64,000 nucleotides of DNA from Desulfobulbus oligotrophicus (GTDB lineage Bacteria > Desulfobacterota > Desulfobulbia > Desulfobulbales > Desulfobulbaceae), in NCBI RefSeq assembly GCF_016446285.1, contig NZ_CP054140.1, positions 849,501 through 913,500 on the forward strand. The letters are read 5' to 3'. Under the pieces are notes generated by a model. The model saw nothing but the letters and a program-made list of their open reading frames with translations, was not told the DNA's origin and ran no database searches. Made by a program: the position numbers and the translations under genes. Shown piece after piece: positions 1 through 9,557 of the stretch; positions within the stretch are counted from its first letter, which is position 1; every line of letters starts with the position of its first letter.

Positions 1-444
1 GCCCGGGATGAAGACAGAGCTGTCAGTCTAATTGATTTTGACACGGTCAAACCCGGTCTGCTCCTTCATGACCTTGCTGATTGCCTGCGTTCCTGCTGCA
101 ACCCTCAGGGAGAGTGGCAAACGACTCCGGAAAAGACACGCTTTCGCCCGGAACTGTTTGAAGCACTCATGGCCGGATATCTGGACCAGGCGGCCCATCT
201 TCTCTCAGCCGGCGATCGGGAACTGCTTGTCCCGGCAACCGCACTCATCAGTTTTGAATTAGGACTGCGCTTCTTCATCGACCACTTAGAAGGAGATCGG
301 TACTTCAAAATCACGAAGCACGGAGACAACCTGCATCGGGCCCTGGTCCAATTTCATCTGCACCGGTCGATCAGCAAACAGTACCATGCGCTGAACAAAC
401 GGCTGCTTCCTCTACTGGCACAATATGATATCGATCCACAGTAA
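1..444 (+). CDS. APH-family phosphotransferase, C-terminal part
   Basis: The reading frame is open from base 1, so the N-terminus lies outside the window. The visible 147 residues begin with the metal-binding part of an aminoglycoside phosphotransferase (APH)/choline kinase fold: LIDFD followed by a helix containing HDLADCLRS, as in APH-type sugar or small-molecule kinases. The catalytic HxD loop would lie just upstream, outside the window. The rest is the helical C-terminal lobe. The family transfers the gamma-phosphate of ATP to small hydroxylated substrates such as N-acetylhexosamines, homoserine or aminoglycosides. The substrate cannot be told from this fragment, and nothing suggests drug resistance. 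The next gene starts 154 bases downstream. Confidence 0.75.
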   Translation, partial: ARDEDRAVSLIDFDTVKPGLLLHDLADCLRSCCNPQGEWQTTPEKTRFRPELFEALMAGYLDQAAHLLSAGDRELLVPATALISFELGLRFFIDHLEGDRYFKITKHGDNLHRALVQFHLHRSISKQYHALNKRLLPLLAQYDIDPQ

Positions 445-598
445 GGGCATTGTAACCGGCCGGGACTGCAACCTTGCAATTGTTGATCAGCCGGTATATA
501 GCGTTGTACGCATGCTGCCACATTTTTTTTGAAGCTACCTCGGCTGTCCAGCTCGGAAGAGCGGGGCTATCAGCTAATTTTTTCCAGACGAGAACATC

Positions 599-1021
599 AT
601 GATCATCAGTCCAGGAAAAACCGTTACCATCACCTACACACTGACCCTGGACAATGGTGAAACCGTTGACAGCAATGTCGGGGATGAACCGCTTACCTAT
701 GTTCAGGGAGAGGAACTGCTCCTGTTTGGTTTGGAACAAAAATTGGCGGGCAAAAAAACCGGTGACAGTTTCAGGGTCAGTATTGCACCTGAAGATGGAT
801 ATGGTGAACTATCCGAGGATGCGGTACTTGATATTCCTCTGGAACAACTACCTGAACAGGGAAGGAAAAAAGATGCAATCGTCACGGCTGTGGGGCCGCA
901 GGGACAGGAGCTGCAAGGTGTGGTGATCTCGATCAGTAAAACATCGGCCACCCTTGATTTCAATCACCCTCTGGCCGGCAAGACTCTGTATTTTGAACTC
1001 ACCGTTCTTGATGTGAACTGA
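599..1021 (+). CDS. SlyD-like FKBP-type peptidyl-prolyl isomerase
   Basis: A 140-residue cytoplasmic protein, expected to be a proline isomerase and folding chaperone. The start matches SlyD-type FKBPs, with a beta-strand motif of the V-T-I-x-Y-T-L type and then G-E-x-V-D-S. The FKBP core is split by an insert-in-flap chaperone domain at roughly residues 65-120, containing the usual DGYGE and the GQELQG turn. The C-terminus matches the family pattern (NHPLAGKTLYFELTV). The histidine/cysteine-rich nickel-binding tail of E. coli SlyD is absent, so a nickel-delivery role is not supported. The ribosome-binding site (GACGAG) is weak. It sits 22 bases before tgt on the same strand and may share its transcript. 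Confidence 0.9.
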   Translation: MIISPGKTVTITYTLTLDNGETVDSNVGDEPLTYVQGEELLLFGLEQKLAGKKTGDSFRVSIAPEDGYGELSEDAVLDIPLEQLPEQGRKKDAIVTAVGPQGQELQGVVISISKTSATLDFNHPLAGKTLYFELTVLDVN

Positions 1022-1037
1022 CCCTGGATTACTCTGA

Positions 1038-2159
<1,122 letters not shown>

Positions 2160-2201
2160 ATCGTTTTTACACCCCAAACCAACTACAAAAAGGAGTACTT
2201 C

Positions 2202-2540
2202 ATGACAGGAGTTGCTTGGGCGGCCGATGCAGCCGCTGCACCCGGAGGAATGGCTGGTTTTGCCCAGTTTGTTCCGTTGATTCTTATTTTTGTTGTCTTT
2301 TATTTTCTGCTTATTCGACCGCAGCAGAAAAGAGCCAAAGAACACCAGAATTATCTGACAAATCTAAAACGAGGCGATCGCGTCATCACCGGTGGAGGAA
2401 TTCATGGGGTCATCACCAGTCTCACCGATACCGTTGTCACCCTGGAGATCGCTGAAAATGTTCGCATTAAGGTCAGCCGTAGTGCCATCGCCGGTTCTGC
2501 CACCGATACCGACAAGGTGCAGACCAAGAGCGCAGGCTGA
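2202..2540 (+). CDS. yajC: preprotein translocase subunit YajC
   Basis: A 112-residue inner-membrane protein, accessory to the SecDF-YajC complex that helps protein export. There is one transmembrane helix at about residues 18-40, followed by the family signature IRPQQKRAKEHQ and the compact cytoplasmic domain (LKRGDRVITGGGIHGVI). The start is supported by a strong AAAAAGGAG ribosome-binding site seven bases before the ATG. It lies directly behind tgt, the typical position. The expected secD is not downstream; a methyltransferase-like gene follows instead. Confidence 0.95.
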   Translation: MTGVAWAADAAAAPGGMAGFAQFVPLILIFVVFYFLLIRPQQKRAKEHQNYLTNLKRGDRVITGGGIHGVITSLTDTVVTLEIAENVRIKVSRSAIAGSATDTDKVQTKSAG

Positions 2541-2660
2541 AGCCTGAGAGGGTGCAATTGATTTTCATCGTGTATGAAAACCATGTCCAGGTAAATATCT
2601 ACAGTAGCTGCGGTCCAATGACCGGATTGCAGGGCATCCGCTGCTACAGGCAAACTCTTT

Positions 2661-3497
2661 ATGGACAGCCGTAAAGCTGATGATCAGTTTTACGGCTTTT
2701 CTTTCATGGAAGCAATGGAACAGGTGGTGTTCAACGGGCACACCGGCAACCACTCGGTTCAGGTGATCGACAAAAACGGTCTGCGAATCTTGAAATTCGG
2801 CACTGAGGAACAGCAAACCTGTCTTGATCTTGCTGAGCCGTGGGTTCTGCAACTGACCTACACCCAATGGATGGCCATGGCGTCACTTCTCCATCCTGAT
2901 CCAACCCGGTTCCTCATAGCCGGACTGGGAGGTGGTGCCATACCGCATTTTCTCCTTCATTTCTTTCCGCACGCTCGCATTGATGTGGTTGAAAAAGAGC
3001 AGTTGGTCATTGATGTGGCTCATGATTGCTTCGATCTGCCTCGCCACGGCAGATTACGAATCTTCTGCCAGGATGTGCTGACATTTTTGTCTGTTCATCC
3101 GACCAGTAGCTACGATGTCATTTTTCTTGATATTTTCGATCCTGGAGCCATGGCTCCAGCCCTTTTTGAACCGAGACTGTACCATGCCCTCCTGGCGAGA
3201 CTGGATAGCCGGGGGGTTTTAGCGGTCAACCTGTGGAGTGGACACAAAAAGATGTATCAACAGGCTTTGCAGACAATAACTGCAGCCAGCCGTGGTCAAC
3301 TGTTAAAGGTGCAGGAGCATCAACACACCAATATAATCCTGCTCGTCTTCCCGGACTCCATTCCCTTTGCTGCCATCAAACAGGCGCTTAAACGCAGTAA
3401 AGAGTATCAGCAGCGCTACAACCTGGATGCCCCTCGATTTCTTAAACGATTGCGCCGAACCAACCCTCTGCCGATACTGCGCTCTCTTCTCGGCTGA
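2661..3497 (+). CDS. spermidine-synthase-like methyltransferase-fold protein
   Basis: A 278-residue protein with the Rossmann fold of the spermidine synthase/SAM-dependent methyltransferase superfamily. The nucleotide-binding loop is IAGLGGGAIPHF (about residues 88-99). An acidic residue ends strand 2 (DVVEKEQ), and strand 4 carries FLDIFDPG, comparable to the DxxDP of aminopropyltransferases. The N-terminal beta domain of true spermidine synthases is short here, and the polyamine gate residues are not convincingly present. A role in polyamine synthesis is therefore unproven; many relatives are uncharacterised. The chosen ATG has only a weak ribosome-binding site, and an ATG 45 bases further in is possible. 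Confidence 0.7.
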   Translation: MDSRKADDQFYGFSFMEAMEQVVFNGHTGNHSVQVIDKNGLRILKFGTEEQQTCLDLAEPWVLQLTYTQWMAMASLLHPDPTRFLIAGLGGGAIPHFLLHFFPHARIDVVEKEQLVIDVAHDCFDLPRHGRLRIFCQDVLTFLSVHPTSSYDVIFLDIFDPGAMAPALFEPRLYHALLARLDSRGVLAVNLWSGHKKMYQQALQTITAASRGQLLKVQEHQHTNIILLVFPDSIPFAAIKQALKRSKEYQQRYNLDAPRFLKRLRRTNPLPILRSLLG

Positions 3498-3724
3498 CCT
3501 CTATCCGTCCAGCTACTCCTACCTCCGCCAAACTGACAAACCACTCCTTACAAAATTATGGGGATCAGACAGATAGCAGTGTTGTCGGCTATTAAAAAGA
3601 TGCTGCTCCGGTTATCGTGGAATGTACCGGAGACCAGAGACGATAGGCATGCTCTGCCCTGAAGATTACCCACGATACGATTCTCAATAATGGACCGTCG
3701 GGCTCAACGATAGCAGAGACGCGT

Positions 3725-4333
3725 TTAGATCGGCGATGTAGAGGAAGTACCCGGGAGCACTGTATAATACCGAAGCCCGGCACAGGCACGACAGACAGTG
3801 CCTCCGTCCAGTTGCTGCTCCCTACAGTCTTGCACCCAGTCACCGCACTGGCTGCACTGCACCCTGCGGATGGGACGTCCCGGCATATCACTGACAGGGA
3901 TCTGTACACCGACCTCCTGAAAACTGAACAGTTCAGTCAACGGCATGACCCTGTAGGCCTCTAACTGGCGACGATATTTATCTTCAATTTCAGGGCAGTA
4001 TTCTGCTGATAGATCTCGCGCTTCCTCACGGGCAACAACGCGGACCGCACGGCCGGTTTCAAGGTTAACAAAGGTGGCGGCCATAATGCCGAAATCAAAC
4101 CAGCGCAGAGTACGTTTGCCCAGGCTGCATCCGGTAACAGACTGAATGGCATCAGTCGCGCAACGATCAATTTCGACCATCACATACAGTTTTTTCCGAT
4201 CAGCACCTTTGGGATCGCGAATACCGATCCGCTCCAGGGCAGCGATGGTCATGCGCACACCAATCACCTGACCAGCACAGATATGACCGTGGATCCGGGT
4301 GGACTCAGCAAGTAACTCTTCAAATGTTTCCAT
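3725..4333 (-). CDS. FmdE-family protein with C-terminal zinc ribbon
   Basis: A 202-residue protein of the FmdE family, named after formylmethanofuran dehydrogenase subunit E but widespread in organisms without that enzyme. The N-terminal FmdE domain (residues 1-140) shows HGHICAG, then DRCATDAIQ and TGCSLGKRTL, whose cysteines and histidines probably bind metal. The C-terminus is a four-cysteine zinc ribbon (CSQCGDWV and CRACAG). In sulfate reducers such proteins are often linked to molybdenum enzymes. Here it sits downstream of two U32-type genes on the same strand, 104 bases away, so co-transcription is possible. No biochemical role can be assigned. Confidence 0.85.
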   Translation of the reverse strand: METFEELLAESTRIHGHICAGQVIGVRMTIAALERIGIRDPKGADRKKLYVMVEIDRCATDAIQSVTGCSLGKRTLRWFDFGIMAATFVNLETGRAVRVVAREEARDLSAEYCPEIEDKYRRQLEAYRVMPLTELFSFQEVGVQIPVSDMPGRPIRRVQCSQCGDWVQDCREQQLDGGTVCRACAGLRYYTVLPGTSSTSPI

Positions 4334-4437
4334 AAGGGTTGCTCTTTCAAAGTTTGAACAAAAGCTTTCCAGCCAATCTTCTCAAGAATACCAGGCGTTG
4401 CCAGACCCGGCTACCTTACTTGCGAGGCACCCTGATG

Positions 4438-5529
4438 TCAATCTGCAGTCGTCCGCAGATCCTGAATAGTCATGGGGAGCTCATGAGTAATGGTTGCAAA
4501 CAACTCCTGACAGAATCCACAGCAATCGCAACGATTATCACACAGAGACAGTATGTTGGCAAAATCAAATGACAGCAGACGGTTGTCGACATAAAGACGA
4601 TCAGCCAACCAGGCCATGGCGTCCATCAGGTCAAGCAGATTACCGTTATAGTTCCGATTGCGATAGGCTGTTATGGCATTGATCAGAAATGAGGCCCCAA
4701 GAGTGCGACCACAGAGTTTGATCGTATCCACATGAAAGAGGTAAAGATCAATATCCTCAGGGCGGATAAAAGGTGATTGCAGGATACGATAGGGTTGTTC
4801 GCCCAGCAGACGGATACAGCCGAGAGAACAGTTAATCGCGTGCGTATGGTCATGGCCGGTCATATTGGCCAGGGAGATATAGGCGTCATGGGATAACTTG
4901 AAGGGACAGAAGGCTAAACAACCCTCGTTCGCCAGCACCTCTATCCTGATGTCCGGTAACTGCTGCCGCAACTCCAGACATACGGCTGCAAGACCATCGA
5001 GGTTACGATTAAGAGAACGATCAAGGATAATTTTAGCAGGGCTTTTGAAACCGGTTGCTTGAATATAGTTCAACTGAAATTCTATTTTAGGCAGTGAATC
5101 CAGCATCATATTCACACCGGGCACAGCCTCCAGCCGGGCGGCAACCTCCGGATCCCTCTCAGCCAGCGCCTGGATCAGGTAATGATCACAGTAGATCAGG
5201 CCATCAAGCACTCCATGGTCGAGATAGTACTCCAGATCATGAATAAGCGGCACAAGACCGTCCTTTTCAAGCAGCATGTCAGGAGGGTAGAACCGGCTGT
5301 TGAGCAGGGCATACTTTTTAGGGCCGGACAGCCGTTTCAAATAACCAAGGTTTGTTTGTCGGGCAATGCCCGGTTCAACTTGAATACGGCTGTCAAGGTT
5401 TCTCTGATTGTGCAATAAACTGAAGTGAATACTGTCCAGATCCTCGATACAGCCGGTAAGAAACTCTACGTACCTGTCCTCGGGAAGAAAGGGGATATTC
5501 AGATAAGGCTTCATGCGGATGTGATACAT
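4438..5529 (-). CDS. U32-like TIM-barrel protein, possible Fe-S protein
   Basis: A 363-residue protein with no firm family name. The core resembles the U32 peptidase-like TIM barrel: an internal motif NEGCLAFCPFKLSHD (about residues 220-235) is like the cysteine motif of collagenase-like U32 proteins. Further cysteines occur at CSLGCIRLLG and in a C-terminal cluster CDNRCDCCGFC. U32 relatives such as UbiU/UbiV, RlhA and TrhP carry Fe-S clusters and act in hydroxylation rather than proteolysis; a similar role here is inference. The start overlaps the end of the upstream U32 gene by 19 bases, implying translational coupling. A second in-frame ATG lies 15 bases in. Confidence 0.6.
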   Translation of the reverse strand: MYHIRMKPYLNIPFLPEDRYVEFLTGCIEDLDSIHFSLLHNQRNLDSRIQVEPGIARQTNLGYLKRLSGPKKYALLNSRFYPPDMLLEKDGLVPLIHDLEYYLDHGVLDGLIYCDHYLIQALAERDPEVAARLEAVPGVNMMLDSLPKIEFQLNYIQATGFKSPAKIILDRSLNRNLDGLAAVCLELRQQLPDIRIEVLANEGCLAFCPFKLSHDAYISLANMTGHDHTHAINCSLGCIRLLGEQPYRILQSPFIRPEDIDLYLFHVDTIKLCGRTLGASFLINAITAYRNRNYNGNLLDLMDAMAWLADRLYVDNRLLSFDFANILSLCDNRCDCCGFCQELFATITHELPMTIQDLRTTAD

Positions 5530-6770
5530 TTACGTAACAGGGTGTACGGCTCAAGATCCAACAGAGGTGGATCGGTTTGGATGACAACCCGGGTGATCGG
5601 ATTAACCCGGTCAACCACTGTGCCGTCCTCAAGTTGAAGTTTGATAACGGTAACCGTGATTGGTTCAACAGTGGTGCGGTGCAGACATTCAATCGGATCG
5701 CCAAGCGCAAGAACATGACGAGCTTCGACCAGCAGAGGAGAGGTGGCGCGAACGATCCCCACGGGCACATACCGTTGATCACATCTCATTGTATCATACA
5801 ACATGTCGTCGGATGAAGGGGGTGCATGAAAAAAATTCTCCGTCTGACCACGGGTACCGATCTTGGCCAGTTCACTATCGAAAACCTCGGGAAACACAAG
5901 GCTGTCCAGGGGCCGTCCCGAAACAATCTGTTGTCTGAGCCAGTCAAGAGCCTGCCGGTAGACACGCACCACGGCACCAACATAGCCGATGGATTTCATG
6001 CGCCCTTCAATTTTGATGGCATTGACCCCTGCATTGACCAGAGCCGGAAGTTGCCTGAGTAAACAGAGATCACGCGAATTAAAAATATACGTCCCGCGAT
6101 TGTCTTCCTCCACAGGGAAGTACTCTCCGGGGCGCTTTGCCTCAACCAGTGCGTAGGAATAACGACATGGATGCGCACAGTCACCCTGGTTCGCATTCCG
6201 GCCGGTAAGATACGTGCTCAACATACACCTCCCGGAATAGGAGATACAAAGTGCGCCATGGACAAAGACCTCCAGTTCAGCATCAGTGGCCGTACGTATG
6301 GCCCTGATCTCCTCCAGACCCAGCTCCCGGGCCAGATTGAGGCGGGTTATTCCATGCTGGGCCCAGAAACGGGCACTGGCCTGGTTGGTGACGTTGGCCT
6401 GCGTTGACAGGTGGAGTGGCAAGTCAGGGACAACCTGTTGCGCTACAATCAATATTCCCGGATCACTGACGATGCAGCCATCAACATCGATTTCCTGCAG
6501 CAGACGTAAGTATGCTTCAAGATCATGAAAATCACGATTGTGAGCAAAAACGTTGACCGTCACATACACCTTCACACCGCGAGCATGGGCAAAATCCACG
6601 GCTCGTCGCATTTCCTCTGCATCAAAATTTGCTGCTCGAGCACGAAGACTGTACTTCTGCCCCCCAAGATAGACCGCATCAGCGCCGTAATGTACGGCTG
6701 CAATCAACTTCTCGAAGTTGCCGGCGGGAGCGAGTAATTCCGGGATCTGCGGACTCAAAAATTCGGCCAT
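5511..6770 (-). CDS. U32 family protein, TrhP/YegQ-like
   Basis: A 419-residue member of the U32 'peptidase' family. The N-terminus has the typical PELLAPAGNFEKL and YGADAVYLGG. The family signature appears as EVFVHGALCISYSGRCMLS, followed by NQGDCAHPCRYSY; these cysteines are expected to hold an iron-sulfur cluster. The layout and length best match TrhP (YegQ), which makes 5-hydroxyuridine at tRNA position 34 from prephenate, but RlhA-type proteins share the same core, so no symbol is given. It is the first gene of a minus-strand pair whose second member is also U32-like. Confidence 0.88.
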   Translation of the reverse strand: MAEFLSPQIPELLAPAGNFEKLIAAVHYGADAVYLGGQKYSLRARAANFDAEEMRRAVDFAHARGVKVYVTVNVFAHNRDFHDLEAYLRLLQEIDVDGCIVSDPGILIVAQQVVPDLPLHLSTQANVTNQASARFWAQHGITRLNLARELGLEEIRAIRTATDAELEVFVHGALCISYSGRCMLSTYLTGRNANQGDCAHPCRYSYALVEAKRPGEYFPVEEDNRGTYIFNSRDLCLLRQLPALVNAGVNAIKIEGRMKSIGYVGAVVRVYRQALDWLRQQIVSGRPLDSLVFPEVFDSELAKIGTRGQTENFFHAPPSSDDMLYDTMRCDQRYVPVGIVRATSPLLVEARHVLALGDPIECLHRTTVEPITVTVIKLQLEDGTVVDRVNPITRVVIQTDPPLLDLEPYTLLRKCITSA

Positions 6771-7022
6771 AACCAGTTGAATTAGGAACAGTTAATATTG
6801 ATAACGATCGATAAAGGGAACAACACCGGAAAGTCTCCACCCTTCCACCTGAAACAGATCTGGCTCTTTATAATTGTCACCTGTGTCGGCTCTGCGGGTT
6901 CATGACTGACCTGCAAGATAGTCCTTGCTCCTACGGATGAGCTGTTATAAAGTAACATTGCTACCTTAGCGACCTGTCTAATATTTTCACACACTGCTCA
7001 CCCGAGAGGGCAAGGAGACAAC

Positions 7023-7319
7023 ATGTTAAAAAAAAGTATTTCTAAAACAGGAGCGGCATGCCGTGTTACCTTTAAATATGAAAACGAAGAAAATGCCGAG
7101 ACAGCCGTGGTGGCGGGAGAGTTTAATGACTGGTCACTGCATGCAACTCCAATGAAAAAACTCAAAGATGGCAGTTTTTCCGTTACTCTCTCCCTACCAA
7201 CCGGCCATACATATCGCTTTCGTTATGTTCTTGACGGTGGGGTATGGGTTAACGACACTCAGGCTGACGATTACGCACCCAACGAATATGGTGAGACCAA
7301 TTCTGTCCTGGTTCTCTGA
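7023..7319 (+). CDS. stand-alone CBM48/isoamylase E-set domain protein
   Basis: A 98-residue protein made almost entirely of one early-set immunoglobulin-like domain of the isoamylase/AMPK-beta glycogen-binding (CBM48) type. The sugar-binding pattern is visible in VVAGEFNDWSLHATPMKK, then GHTYRFRYVLDGGVWVND and the closing YGETNSVLVL. No catalytic or second domain is attached. The ATG follows GGCAAGGAGACAAC, a good ribosome-binding site. Small free-standing proteins of this type are common in Desulfobacterota and are presumed to bind glycogen or to tether partners. There are no glycogen genes nearby. Confidence 0.88.
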   Translation: MLKKSISKTGAACRVTFKYENEENAETAVVAGEFNDWSLHATPMKKLKDGSFSVTLSLPTGHTYRFRYVLDGGVWVNDTQADDYAPNEYGETNSVLVL

Positions 7320-7351
7320 AAAGAAGTTAAATGACCCCCTGCACACTCTTT

Positions 7352-7906
7352 TTAAAAACAATCACCAACTCCGGCTCGATGATATTCATTTTTTAGAGCC
7401 ACATATCGCCGCCAGGATGCCCGCATTTCCTGAACCTGGGCTTCGCTGACCTCCTTGACCACCTTGGCGGGAGTTCCCATGATCAACGATCGCGGTGGAA
7501 ACTGCTTTCCCGGTGTAACCAGCGAACCGGCACCCACAATCGACTCGGAGCCGATAACCGCTCCATCCAGGATCACCGCACCCATACCGACCAGACAGAG
7601 ATCACCCACTGTGCACCCATGCAGAATGGCCCGGTGCCCAACCGTCACATCACAACCGATGATGGTCGGGTAACCGTCTTCATCATCCCGTACAGCACCT
7701 TCATGCTGGGTAATATGAAGTATTGAGAGGTCCTGGATATTCGTGCGGTCACCAATGCGAATCCGGTGAACATCCCCCCGGACAATAACGCCGAACCAGA
7801 GGGAGACATCTTCACCTAAAATTGCGTCACCGATAAGGGTGGCATTGGGTGCCACCCAGCCACCTTTACCGACCTGTGGTTGATAATCACGGTATGGCAG
7901 TATCAT
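7352..7906 (-). CDS. gamma carbonic anhydrase-like hexapeptide-repeat protein
   Basis: A 184-residue left-handed beta-helix protein of the gamma-carbonic anhydrase/YrdA/PaaY group. Hexapeptide repeats run from residue 18 to about 150 (VAPNATLIGDAI, VSLWFGVIVRGDV, IGDRTNIQD). The metal-binding histidines typical of the group appear in HITQHEG and GHRAILHGC. The start is set by AGGAGG five bases before the ATG at 7906; the frame extends 18 codons further upstream but has no such signal. Family members are zinc- or iron-dependent carbonic anhydrases or acyl-CoA-related enzymes, so activity must be tested. It ends 33 bases from the convergent CBM48 gene. Confidence 0.88.
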   Translation of the reverse strand: MILPYRDYQPQVGKGGWVAPNATLIGDAILGEDVSLWFGVIVRGDVHRIRIGDRTNIQDLSILHITQHEGAVRDDEDGYPTIIGCDVTVGHRAILHGCTVGDLCLVGMGAVILDGAVIGSESIVGAGSLVTPGKQFPPRSLIMGTPAKVVKEVSEAQVQEMRASWRRYVALKNEYHRAGVGDCF

Positions 7907-8163
7907 GGGGCCCTCCTGTTGAGAATGATCATAGAAAAAATGCCTTGGCAGACAGGTCAAGAGTTATGTACCACAAAGAGGTTGTCCATCTCCAGTGGAA
8001 ACGGCACTGACCAGCCCCTCTACTTTAAGAATGAAACGTCACATCTACAAGATCAGGGTGGAGATGACCTTGTTTTCAGTCGTCATAATCTCTACGGCAG
8101 CCCATGGTAACCCGGCAGACCCACGGGAGATTTCGATACCCCTCCTGTCCGCAAGATCATTGT

Positions 8164-9552
8164 TTAATGAAACTGGACCCGTTGTTTAAAAAAGTTCCGA
8201 TACTCGTCCGGTCGATGGCTGACATAGATAATGGTGGCAAGTTGTTCATCGGCGATACGCTCAAGAAAATCGAGCAGCGCCATGCGATGATTCTCGTCTA
8301 ATCCGTGGGTTGGTTCATCGAGAATGAGTAAAGGGGGGGCCTTGATCAGGGCCCGGCCGAGCAGGATCAGCCGCTGCTCACCAAAACTGAGCTGGCGGAA
8401 AGGAACAGCTGCCCTCTCAACAAGCCCTAAACGTTCGAGCCAGCGATATCCCAATCGTTGCTGTGCAGCACTGGGTTTGGTGTACAGGCCTATGGAATCA
8501 AAGAGTCCGGAGACTATGATCGCCAGAGCACTTCCTGATACGCGGTGGTTGCGATGAAGATCGGCACTGACAATACCCATCTGTTGTTTGAGATCCCAGA
8601 TGGATTCACCGCTTCCTCGACGACGGCCGAAAAGCGTCAGGTCATTACGATAACAAAGCGGATGATCTCCGATGATAAGTTGGAGCAAGGTGGATTTTCC
8701 GCAGCCATTTGGTCCGGTGATCAGAGTGTGATCTCCCTGTTTAACGGTGAGATCAAGACCTGAAAAAACTTCGATCTCACCGTAGTGAGCAAAGCCGTTG
8801 CGCAGCTGTATCAGCGGGATATCGGCCTTGCTTCGATCAACCACCTGAGCCTCCTGGCGTAAGTCATCAACCGCAACCTGAGAAAGCGACGACTGACCAC
8901 GTAACAGCTCGACAACCTCTGGGAAAACATCGGATCGCAATCCTTGCAGCGCCAGGCGACCGTCCTTGAAAACTGCCAGGTGGGTACACCACGAAGGGAT
9001 ATCACCTGTATTACTGACCAGGAGAAGCATGGTGAGTCCCTGCCCGTGCAATCCGGATAAAACCTGGTCCACATCCTGACAACTGCTGCGATCAAGTCCA
9101 TCATAGGGGTGTTCCAGCACAAGAAGATCCGCTCCTCTTGTGATATGGTGCAGTAACAGGAGCTTGCGGACCTGACCGGTACTCAGTTGACGGTACCCCC
9201 GATCGAGCAGTTCTGTCATCGCGAATCGATCGATAAGCTCCCGGTGCCGATCAACATCAGTCAGAAACAGACGTGCCGGTGTCCCTGGATCAAGCCGGTC
9301 GAGATGATCAGTGTCATCTTTACGCAACTCATCTTCGAAAACCGCCTGTTGCCGCTTAAACGAAAGAAGTCCGATTTTTTCGGGTAACTGCAGAGTGGCC
9401 GCATGCAACCGGTTCTTTTCGCCATCAATGATACCGGCAAACTGCTCAATACCTGATCCGAGACCACCGATCATGCACCAGGTTTCACCGGACTGTACAG
9501 CAAAACGGTCTATATGCAGCCCATCGGTCACAAGGTCTTCTATAGCAAGCAT
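8164..9552 (-). CDS. modF: ModF-like twin ABC ATPase with degenerate first domain
   Basis: A 462-residue protein with two ABC ATPase domains and no membrane segments, like E. coli ModF. The second domain is intact: Walker A GPNGCGKST (280-288), LSFGEQ signature (388-393), Walker B LILDEP (409-414), and the ModF-typical TLFGRRRGSGESIWD. The first domain keeps an LSTGQ signature (123-127), but its Walker A reads GGLGSGIE, without the GK[S/T], and its Walker B LEHP replaces the catalytic DE. It should bind or hydrolyse ATP poorly if at all. No molybdate permease genes are adjacent. It starts five bases after the aldo/keto reductase stop, so the two are probably co-transcribed. Confidence 0.75.
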   Translation of the reverse strand: MLAIEDLVTDGLHIDRFAVQSGETWCMIGGLGSGIEQFAGIIDGEKNRLHAATLQLPEKIGLLSFKRQQAVFEDELRKDDTDHLDRLDPGTPARLFLTDVDRHRELIDRFAMTELLDRGYRQLSTGQVRKLLLLHHITRGADLLVLEHPYDGLDRSSCQDVDQVLSGLHGQGLTMLLLVSNTGDIPSWCTHLAVFKDGRLALQGLRSDVFPEVVELLRGQSSLSQVAVDDLRQEAQVVDRSKADIPLIQLRNGFAHYGEIEVFSGLDLTVKQGDHTLITGPNGCGKSTLLQLIIGDHPLCYRNDLTLFGRRRGSGESIWDLKQQMGIVSADLHRNHRVSGSALAIIVSGLFDSIGLYTKPSAAQQRLGYRWLERLGLVERAAVPFRQLSFGEQRLILLGRALIKAPPLLILDEPTHGLDENHRMALLDFLERIADEQLATIIYVSHRPDEYRNFFKQRVQFH

Positions 9553-9557
9553 AGATG

